47,501 bases of DNA from an uncultured Ruminococcus sp. Its GTDB lineage: Bacteria; Bacillota; Clostridia; Oscillospirales; Ruminococcaceae. Below the pieces are notes generated by a model, which was not told where the DNA came from, searched no databases, and saw only the letters and a program-made list of their open reading frames with translations. This document shows positions 41,543 through 47,501 of the stretch, piece after piece (the stretch's first letter is position 1; each line of letters opens with the position of its first letter). The stretch spans positions 10,818 to 58,318 of the forward strand of contig CACYSH010000002.1 of the NCBI GenBank assembly GCA_902776945.1, read 5' to 3'. The position numbers were made by a program, and so were the translations under genes.

Positions 41543-41686
41543 CTATAAATGAGCAGCACCGTCAACTTGCACAAAACCTGACTATCACAAGGCTTGTAGG
41601 GCGGGGCTTGCCCCCGCCGTCCTCGTGAAAAGGCTTTATCTAACGATAGTTATTTATGCAATTTGACAAAACACGCTCATTTATAG
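41543..41686. repeat. Family A element, copy 2 (nested in family B)
   Basis: A 144-base unit with 12-base ends CTATAAATGAGC and GCTCATTTATAG, flanked on both sides by CAAAATG. It is nearly the reverse complement of 6893-7037 and carries family F copy 7 (41595-41618). Confidence 0.92.
41595..41618. repeat. Family F GC-rich palindrome, copy 7
   Basis: GTAGGGCGGGGCTTGC then CCCCGCC, inside family A copy 2. Copy 2 of family F (6961-6985) is inside family A copy 1 at the matching place. Confidence 0.75.
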
Positions 41687-41860
41687 CAAAATGAATAATT
41701 CTGCAAAATTGAGCGGAAACAAAGAAATTGCCGATTTTCGCAAAGAAAACGCGGGGGCAGGCACATTCTTCCCAATATGGCAGAGCTTGCTCTCTCCCGG
41801 TGAGATTTCTGCCGACTCGCGCTTCTTTTGCGTGAAAATCGCTGCGCTCTTTCACGCAAT

Positions 41861-41948
41861 AAAATCGGCAATTTTCTTGTTTCCGTCACATTTTACAGAG
41901 CTATTCAATTGTGCTTTTTTGTGGGCTTTTCTTTAAATTGCCGATTTT
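41861..41948. repeat. Family B element, copy 6
   Basis: An 88-base unit with perfect 14-base ends, inverted relative to copy 5. The segment 41739-41860 between them matches 22481-22570 in reverse. The remaining bases to 42128 include a GC-rich hairpin (GGGGCTCTGCCCC) and no gene. Confidence 0.85.
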
Positions 41949-42128
41949 ATTTTTGAACCGTACAATTTGCGCTGATTACTCGACTTTGCGGTATTTTGGA
42001 GCTTTGCTTAGTTGCGCCTGCGGCGCAAATGGGGCTCTGCCCCATGCCCCGCTTAGGGGGCGCTGCCCCCTTGACCCCATTTTTGCCCTTGTTTTGCGGC
42101 TTTCATGGGTCTTGCGGCTCAAATCTTC

Positions 42129-44411
42129 TTATCTTAATCTTGTGGCTACACCGTCCGTATCGAACGAATACAATCCGTCATCAATCCTCTTCTGAGTATT
42201 CGTAACAGGAACACCACTTGAATCTGTATAATAAAGTCGGTTATTATAACTGATCCAGCCTTCCTTGACATATCCCTCGGCACCGATCACAAACGATTTG
42301 CCTTCGTTATCGTAGAATGTACCCCTAACCACCGAGCCGTGATCGAGGAAATAGTTGTGTCCGTCAATGCTCGTCCAGCCGTTTTTAAGCCTTCCGTCCG
42401 AACCGAAATAATACCACGCATCGTTGATCTGCGTCCACCCCGATACCATACGGGCGTTACTGTCAAAATAATAGGTGCCGTCCGAAAGATTCAGCCAGGA
42501 ATTTTTTAACGCGCCCTCTTCGGTCATATAAATTCTGTCGGAATTGTTCTTCTGCCAGCCCGTCAGTATCTCGCCGTTTGTGCCGAAATAGTACAGTGCG
42601 CCGTTTACCTCGCGCCAGCCCTTGCAGGTATTGCCGCTTTCATCGAAATAGTATAACTTTCCGTCAAGCCGCCCGAAAACGTTCATGCCATAGCGATTAT
42701 CTGCCAGAACATACTTATAGGAGCTGCCTACCTTTGTAACACCCGTAGGCAGATGTCCCTTAGAGCCGAAATCGTACATCTTGCCTTCTACCTTCACCTT
42801 GCCGACCGCGCAAACGCCGAACTCGCCGAAGTAATACTTTTTCCCCGCCAGCGTTTTCCAGCCCGTGACCTTTTCGCCTGTAACAGGGTCAAAGTAGAAC
42901 CTTATTCCGTTGTAGGTCTGCCAGCCTGTCTTGACCGTATGATCGTCGCCGAAGAAATGCTGTCCGAACAGCTTGTCGCCTATCTTGGTGTACGCCATAG
43001 CGTTGAGATATTCGTAGCTGTCGGAGGTCTGATAGGTGTTCCACAGCGTTTCGCAGTATTTAGCCTGCTTTTCGGTATAGCCGAAGTCGATCAGCTTTTT
43101 GATGAACTCGGAGCTTTTTTCGCCGTAATCGCTCGCGGATTCCGGCGGAAGATCGGGCAGACCGAGCGAAGTCTTTACATCGCCGAACTTTGTAAGGTTT
43201 TCCAAATCCTTCTTGAATTTCTTAATGGTCTTTTCCTGCTCTTCGGTAAAATCAATAGTCTTGGTAAGACCGCGTGCAGAACGGTGGGTCGCCTGATCGA
43301 AGAACCACCAGTAGCCCTTGAAATTGTAAAAGCCCTGCCATACCTTGCCGTCCTCGCCGAAATAGTACCAGTCGTCGCCGTCCTGATACCAGTCAACCTG
43401 CAAATCGTTAGTTTCGGGGTCGAAGAAGTAGTAATCATAATCGAGCTTTATAAAGCCCGAAGCCGCCGAGCCGTCCGCCGTAAAGTAATACTTGTTAAGA
43501 TTTTCCTCGTACCAGCAGTCGTGGAGCATTTTGCCGTCCTTGTCGAAACGGTATTTTTTGCCGTCTACCTCAACCCAGCCTGTTTTCATGTAGTAGCTGC
43601 TGTCAAAGAAGTAGGTGTCGTCGCCGATCTTTGTCAGCCCGACCGAAAAAGCGCCTGTTTTCTCGTCGGCATAAAGATAATACTTATCGACCATGCGCCA
43701 GCCCTTGAAAAGGTTTCCTGTCTGTCCGAAATCGTAGGTAACGCCCTTTATCGTATGGATACCGGTGAACATATGTCCGTCAGCGCCGAAATAATAGGTA
43801 TAAGTTTCGCCGTCAACCTCGATGTCCTGCCAGCCTTTTGCCATTTTGCCCTTGTTCTTGCCGTCCTCGAAGAAATAATACTGTATGCCGTTTATGGTCT
43901 GCCAGCCGATAACGCGCTTACCGTCCTTGTCGTAATAGTTTTCGCCGTTTCTGGTAAAGCCGTTGCCGGGCATACCATGCTCGTCGAAGTAGAACTGCTC
44001 GCCGTTCAAGTCCTGCAAGCCCGTTTTGAAAACGCCCGATTCGTCGGCAAAGTAGAAGTCCTCGCCGTCTATCTTTACGATTCCCTTAGCCATTACGCCC
44101 GATTCGTCGAAATAATAGTTATTGCCGTCATACTTCTGCCAGCCTGTTTTCATAATGCCGTTGAGGTCGAACAGATACGAAGCGTTGTCTATCATTTTAA
44201 GCCCGACGGCGCGTTCGCCGTTGGAGCGCAGGATATAGTATGTTCCCGAAACACTTGTATGCCAGCCGGGAGCGCGAGTTTCCTTATAATCAAAATAAGC
44301 CATGAACCCCGCGCCGACACCGACGGTGCAGACTGCCGCGACTGCCGCCGCCGCAAGCCGTCCCTTATGGGTAGGGAGGGTAAAAGCCATCAGATTTTTA
44401 TTAATACTCAT
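42129..44411 (-). CDS. Large cell-wall-binding-repeat surface protein
   Basis: A 760-residue protein. An N-terminal membrane or signal segment (about 18-38, GRLAAAAVAAVCTVGVGAG) is followed by more than 25 repeats of about 20 residues with the pattern GW...G..YYFD..G, the CW_binding_1 (choline/glucan-binding) type. A helical insert (about 385-475, FTEEQEKTIKKFKKDLENL) interrupts the array. No enzyme domain is visible. Such repeats bind choline on teichoic acids or alpha-glucans in other Firmicutes. The ATG at 44411 has only a weak binding site (GGGAAAG); the longer upstream reading enters the promoter and was rejected. Terminator-like sequence after the gene is not obvious. Confidence 0.85.
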   Translation of the reverse strand: MSINKNLMAFTLPTHKGRLAAAAVAAVCTVGVGAGFMAYFDYKETRAPGWHTSVSGTYYILRSNGERAVGLKMIDNASYLFDLNGIMKTGWQKYDGNNYYFDESGVMAKGIVKIDGEDFYFADESGVFKTGLQDLNGEQFYFDEHGMPGNGFTRNGENYYDKDGKRVIGWQTINGIQYYFFEDGKNKGKMAKGWQDIEVDGETYTYYFGADGHMFTGIHTIKGVTYDFGQTGNLFKGWRMVDKYYLYADEKTGAFSVGLTKIGDDTYFFDSSYYMKTGWVEVDGKKYRFDKDGKMLHDCWYEENLNKYYFTADGSAASGFIKLDYDYYFFDPETNDLQVDWYQDGDDWYYFGEDGKVWQGFYNFKGYWWFFDQATHRSARGLTKTIDFTEEQEKTIKKFKKDLENLTKFGDVKTSLGLPDLPPESASDYGEKSSEFIKKLIDFGYTEKQAKYCETLWNTYQTSDSYEYLNAMAYTKIGDKLFGQHFFGDDHTVKTGWQTYNGIRFYFDPVTGEKVTGWKTLAGKKYYFGEFGVCAVGKVKVEGKMYDFGSKGHLPTGVTKVGSSYKYVLADNRYGMNVFGRLDGKLYYFDESGNTCKGWREVNGALYYFGTNGEILTGWQKNNSDRIYMTEEGALKNSWLNLSDGTYYFDSNARMVSGWTQINDAWYYFGSDGRLKNGWTSIDGHNYFLDHGSVVRGTFYDNEGKSFVIGAEGYVKEGWISYNNRLYYTDSSGVPVTNTQKRIDDGLYSFDTDGVATRLR

Positions 44412-44459
44412 TTCATCATCTTTCCCGAAAACAATAAAAATATATAAACGTACCTTGTT

Positions 44460-44488
44460 ATTATACCACATTCCCTGCGAAAAGTCAA
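44460..44488 (-). promoter_or_regulatory. Promoter of the wall-binding-repeat protein
   Basis: On the minus strand TTGACT (44483-44488), 17 bases, TATAAT (44460-44465). Confidence 0.88.
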
Positions 44489-44693
44489 ACCCTTTAAGCG
44501 GCAATCCGTTTGGTTTCACATAATTTTCATTATAACGGCACAGCTTTTTGACCTGACGAAAAAAATATAGTATTAGGAAGGGTGCGGCACGAGCAAGCTC
44601 GTGCAAGGGGAACCCCTTCTTCAGAATGGTTTCCACCACAAAACCGTACCTCCCAAGTCTCATAAAAAACAGCAAGCAGCATTTCCGACCAAA

Positions 44694-44780
44694 AAAATCG
44701 GCAATTCAAGAAAAGCCCACAAAAAGGCGCAGACAAATAATTCAGATAATCTGTATGAGAACAAGTGAATTACCGATTTT
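44694..44780. repeat. Family B element, copy 7 (diverged)
   Basis: AAAATCGGCAATTCAAG at the left and GAATTACCGATTTT at the right, with mutated ends. It is older or decayed. Family F copy 8 follows at 44858-44880. Confidence 0.65.
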
Positions 44781-44857
44781 CGCAAAGAATAGCGCGAAGT
44801 TAGGGATTTCCGCACAATAGAGGGCAGTATATAAAAACAGTACTTGCAAATAAACAG

Positions 44858-44880
44858 CGCGGGCAAGCCCCCACCCTACA
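44858..44880. repeat. Family F GC-rich palindrome, copy 8
   Basis: GCGCGGGCAAGCCCCC then ACCCTACA, a degenerate copy. Confidence 0.6.
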
Positions 44881-44905
44881 AAACCAATAGTTACGAAATA
44901 TTCGA

Positions 44906-44934
44906 TTGACAAAGCAACCCATAAGAATTATAAT
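44906..44934 (+). promoter_or_regulatory. Promoter of the ECF sigma/anti-sigma operon
   Basis: TTGACA (44906-44911), 17 bases, TATAAT (44929-44934). The leader of about 145 bases contains a perfect 8-base hairpin, ATATTTGT/ACAAATAT (44999-45022). Confidence 0.9.
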
Positions 44935-45084
44935 GAAAACGTAGTCTGCAACAAAACGCCTTGAACAAAACGACGATTATTTCGTTTGCAAGAAGCAAAT
45001 ATTTGTGCAACGCTACAAATATCATTCCGATATGTTAGGATTTGAACTTCTCGCGCAATTAGTAGACAGGGAGGTGAGAAAGGC

Positions 45085-45597
45085 TTGACAAACCAAACAT
45101 CAAATACCGACGATCTCACCGCGGTGATCGGTCGGTACAGAGAGCTTGTCTACGGCTTGGCGCTGGCGGAAACAAACTGCCGCGCCGACGCTGACGACGT
45201 TTATCAGGAGGTCTTCCTGCTTTACTATACGAAAGACCTGACCTTCACGGATGAGAAGGCGCGCCGCTCATGGCTTATCCGTGCCTGCATAAACATCTCA
45301 CATACCTATAACAAAAGCTCATGGTACAAAAGGCGCTCCGATGAGGAAATGGACGAGATTCCCGACGAGCGCTCCTACAACACGCCCGCCGAGCAGGAAA
45401 TGTGGCAGGCGGTCAAGTCGCTGAAACCAAAGTACCGTGTGCCTGTGTATATGTACTACTTCGAGGGCATACCTCCCGCAGAGATCGCCGAAACGCTCGG
45501 CATTTCGGCAGGAGCGCTCGGAATGCGGCTTTCCCGCGCAAGAAAGCTGCTTAAAGATAAAATGAGGGAGAGTGGTTATTTTGAAAAAACTGTTTGA
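45085..45597 (+). CDS. ECF-type RNA polymerase sigma factor
   Basis: A 170-residue sigma-70-family factor. Region 2 lies at about 13-80 (YRELVYGLALAETNCRADADDVYQEVFLLYY and the -10-recognition part ending LIRACINISHTY). Region 4 lies at about 105-160 (LKPKYRVPVYMYYFEGIPPAEIAETLGISAGALGMRLSRARKLL, a helix-turn-helix for the -35). No region 3. The start is TTG at 45085, ten bases after GGAGG. It overlaps the anti-sigma gene by 17 bases, so the two are translationally coupled. It should switch on an envelope-stress or surface regulon whose promoters are not obvious in this window. Confidence 0.93.
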   Translation: MTNQTSNTDDLTAVIGRYRELVYGLALAETNCRADADDVYQEVFLLYYTKDLTFTDEKARRSWLIRACINISHTYNKSSWYKRRSDEEMDEIPDERSYNTPAEQEMWQAVKSLKPKYRVPVYMYYFEGIPPAEIAETLGISAGALGMRLSRARKLLKDKMRESGYFEKTV

Positions 45598-47140
45598 AGA
45601 TATTCGCAGACAGAATAAGCCTGACCTCTCGCTCGACAGACAGATACTCGAAAGAGCGAAAACGATGAGGGCAGGCAAAAAAGAAATTCTGTCCGAAAAA
45701 GGAAAGGAACATATCGAGATGAAAGTATCAATGAATAAGGCGGAAAGCACCGAAACCGCCATAGTAAAAAAGAATCACGGTGCGCTTATCGCTGCGGCTG
45801 CCGCGTTTGTACTCGTTATTGGAGGAACTGCCGCCGCCGCGCTCAAAGGCTCAATGCCGATCGAAAAGGTCAGCGAAAGTGCCGCAAGCTCTGTGAGCGA
45901 ATCGTCAGTTGAAAGCAGCTCGCTGAACGAGCCTGCCGTCATCAGAACGCCCGCCGTTACGCCCGTTTCCGACAGCTCAGCGGCTCCGACCGACGAAGTA
46001 ACCGTCGAAACGCTGCAGGTCACAACAGTTACCAAAACAAACGAGGAACCAATGCCGCCTTCGACCGATCCCGTTGCCGGATGGGCAAAGCCGTTTCTTG
46101 CAAGGAACTCCGACATGGTGGGAAATATCCACATCCCAGGCTTTGATAACGACTATGAAGTAATAGATTTCCCGGTCGTTCAGAGAAGCGGCATCGGCTG
46201 GCAGTATTATCTCGACCACGATTTTAGCGGGGACGAATACCGCAGAGGAACGCTCGTTGCACCCGACGTAAACGGCAGAAATACCATCTCCCCGGAGGGT
46301 CAGCCGAGAAATACCGTGATCTACGGCTACAACGCCTTCGACGAGTTCCCCGAGACCGACGAGATCTACGACGAGAAAAATCGCGGGCTGATGTTCACCG
46401 GGCTTACGAGGTATCAGCTGGGTATTGATTTCTACCGCGAACACGCGCTTATCGACTACAAGACCATATACGGGGACGACGGCGAATATGTGATATTCGC
46501 GGTATTCAATCATGAGGGCGGCGAGGAGCAAATTTTCACGGCGAACGCTTTCGGCTACGAGGAACACGGCTTTGACGAATGGCTCGCCGCCGTTAGGGAA
46601 CACAGCTTTTATGAATGCGACATAAACTGCACCGCCGACGACAAGTACCTCACGCTGATAACGCCCGTTCACCCGGAGTACGACACAGACTATTACCGCA
46701 CCGTTATTGCAAAGAAGCTCACACCGCAGGACGACAAGCAGGCGATAATCAACAGCGTGAAGATGAAAAGCACGGACAGCGACGAAAACTCGCAGGAGGA
46801 CACGTTAGACATAAAAGAAACCCGCCTGCCGATACCAATCCCTTCGGAAGCAACAGGAACGTATGTTTTTGATATTTATGTTGACGGCACTCTGTCCTAC
46901 ACCAAAACCGTAACCGATGCCGAGGCTCTCGATGTAAACTTCACATATTTTGATATATCTATGAATGTAGCCGAAGTCAAGTCGGAGAACCTTGCCGTCT
47001 ATGTCAAATCAATGGATCTTGGAGAGGAAAACTATGTATACTACGGAGATTGTACGATAAGCTATGACGAAAACGCAGGCTTTTCTTTGGATTCGAGATT
47101 TGACGAAGAGGCGATACTCAGCATAACGCCCGACGAGTGA
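45581..47140 (+). CDS. Membrane anti-sigma factor with a catalytically dead sortase B-like ectodomain
   Basis: A 519-residue single-pass protein. The cytoplasmic part (1-65, KKLFEDIRRQNKPDLSLDRQ) should bind the sigma factor. One TM segment is at about 66-90. A Ser/Thr/Val-rich linker follows (about 95-170). Residues about 178-380 follow the sortase B fold (NIHIPGFDNDYEVIDFPVVQ, QYYLDHDF, GTLVAPD, NTVIYGYN, YVIFAVFN, FDEWLAAVREHSFYE, YLTLITP, YRTVIAK). The catalytic His of the family's YGHN is Tyr250, and the Cys of TLSTC is Pro362; the Arg position is kept (Arg373). A further beta-rich domain (about 400-510) ends it. The TTG at 45581 follows GGGAG; GTG 45572 is too close. It is probably a sensor, not an enzyme. 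Confidence 0.82.
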   Translation: MKKLFEDIRRQNKPDLSLDRQILERAKTMRAGKKEILSEKGKEHIEMKVSMNKAESTETAIVKKNHGALIAAAAAFVLVIGGTAAAALKGSMPIEKVSESAASSVSESSVESSSLNEPAVIRTPAVTPVSDSSAAPTDEVTVETLQVTTVTKTNEEPMPPSTDPVAGWAKPFLARNSDMVGNIHIPGFDNDYEVIDFPVVQRSGIGWQYYLDHDFSGDEYRRGTLVAPDVNGRNTISPEGQPRNTVIYGYNAFDEFPETDEIYDEKNRGLMFTGLTRYQLGIDFYREHALIDYKTIYGDDGEYVIFAVFNHEGGEEQIFTANAFGYEEHGFDEWLAAVREHSFYECDINCTADDKYLTLITPVHPEYDTDYYRTVIAKKLTPQDDKQAIINSVKMKSTDSDENSQEDTLDIKETRLPIPIPSEATGTYVFDIYVDGTLSYTKTVTDAEALDVNFTYFDISMNVAEVKSENLAVYVKSMDLGEENYVYYGDCTISYDENAGFSLDSRFDEEAILSITPDE

Positions 47141-47167
47141 TCGCAAAAAACCGAAAAACAGTATCAG

Positions 47168-47204
47168 ACCGCCGCCCGGAGATATTTCCGGCGCGGCGGT
47201 TTTT
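47168..47204 (+). terminator. Terminator of the sigma/anti-sigma operon
   Basis: ACCGCCG-C-CCGGA pairs with TCCGG-CG-CGGCGGT around a six-base loop, then TTTT. Confidence 0.92.
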
Positions 47205-47217
47205 CTTGCTGTAAAAT

Positions 47218-47310
47218 GAGGGCAAACCAAAAATTTTAGGAAGGGTTCCCCCTTGCACTAACTTGTTCGTGCCCCATTCCTAAGACTTTTGGTTTGCCTG
47301 CGCTTTGCGT
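47218..47310. repeat. Palindromic mosaic repeat
   Basis: GGGCAAACCAAAAATTTTAGG at the left is answered by CCTAAGACTTTTGGTTTGCC at the right. It shares AAAAGTCTTAGGAAGGG with the segment near 2070. The right part is followed by TGCGCTTTGCG, seen at other repeats too. No gene in 47205-47406. Confidence 0.6.
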
Positions 47311-47406
47311 TTTCTGTGGACTTTATTAACAAAACAGTGAGACTGTTTTTCACTAAAATCTCACTGTGCTATCGTATTCAGCTATTCAACTTTAAACTTA
47401 GTTTAA

Positions 47407-47501
47407 GGGTATCTCTAAAAACCTATCTTTTTGCAGTTTTCATACTTGAAAAAGCACGCAAATACGTTATTATAATTTGAAAATCAGGGGTTTTTAGAGA
47501 T
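47407..47501. repeat. Family C element, copy 2 (cut by window end)
   Basis: Begins GGGTATCTCTAAAAACC and is almost identical to 22325-22423 until the window ends within the right inverted repeat. Confidence 0.9.

Larger units (their letters stand above)
41499..41738. repeat. Family B element, copy 5, interrupted by family A
   Basis: Ends AAAATCGGCAATTT (41499-41512) and AAATTGCCGATTTT (41725-41738). The unit is split by family A copy 2 with a 7-base duplication of CAAAATG. Confidence 0.88.

Noticed and set aside
42753-44447. Long open frame (564 codons) on the plus strand opposite the wall-binding-repeat gene
   Set aside because: It is an antisense shadow of the repeat array: no ribosome binding site, no recognisable domain, and composition set by the repeats on the other strand.
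44991-45030. Tandem-operator copy upstream of the ECF sigma gene (GCAACGCTACAAATA)
   Set aside because: Only partial similarity; the 11-base period and spacing to the -10 box are missing.
45581-47140. Active sortase B annotation for the anti-sigma protein
   Set aside because: Both catalytic His and Cys positions are replaced and the N-terminus fits an anti-sigma factor coupled to an ECF gene.
1-47501. CRISPR array
   Set aside because: Repeats are dispersed or nested mobile units; no series of equal repeats with equal-length unique spacers and no cas genes.
1-47501. tRNA or rRNA genes
   Set aside because: No cloverleaf with a GTTCGAATC-type T arm and no rRNA signature was found by eye on either strand; only the T-box and SAM-I leaders are clear RNAs.

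Overview
The window looks like a chromosomal segment of a Ruminococcus-type member of the Clostridia (Oscillospiraceae). Two secreted polysaccharide-degrading enzymes carry type I dockerins. asnS-asnA lie behind a T-box, metK lies behind a SAM-I riboswitch, ribosome binding sites are strong, and many promoters have the TTGACA-17-TATAAT form. spoVS and a CotF-like coat gene show a sporulation ancestry. No rRNA, tRNA, prophage or CRISPR array was seen. The assignment to Ruminococcus is inference from gene content.

Layout. 1-10.1 kb: an amino-acid ABC binding-protein/permease fusion (cut by the left edge), a low-molecular-weight protein tyrosine phosphatase, an RlaP-type nucleotidyltransferase, a DUF2828 (Ro/TROVE-like plus vWA) protein, a lipoprotein, a VOC protein, a methyltransferase-STAS fusion and an alpha/beta hydrolase. 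Four of these genes share one promoter architecture with a tandem 11-bp-period operator. 10.5-17.7 kb: a two-esterase dockerin protein, a GAF/GGDEF protein and a GH26 mannanase with dockerin. 17.8-22.2 kb: a PaaK-like adenylate-forming enzyme and the asparagine operon. 22.8-27.1 kb: an aminotransferase, an FtsX-type permease that seems to start at AUU, and a small membrane protein. 27.4-36.7 kb: ychF, a membrane-anchored GH59 enzyme, a CpsB-like phosphatase, metK-ymdB, spoVS and an ABC-2 transporter. 37.1-41.3 kb: PPi-type phosphofructokinase, a MerR/TipAS regulator, a truncated BspA-like repeat protein and two small coat-type genes. 42.1-47.5 kb: a large cell-wall-binding-repeat protein, then an ECF sigma factor with an anti-sigma factor whose outer part is a sortase B fold lacking the catalytic His and Cys.

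Intergenic space is unusually full of small non-autonomous repeats: at least five inverted-repeat families (called A-E here) and a short GC-rich palindrome (F). Some are nested in each other with visible target duplications, so their relative ages can be read.

The strongest candidates for new biology are the four-gene regulon with the TTTGTTGCGGATTTGTTGCG operator and the sigma factor paired with a pseudo-sortase anti-sigma factor. Next come the methyltransferase-STAS fusion and the RlaP/DUF2828 neighbourhood, which suggests RNA repair or surveillance.
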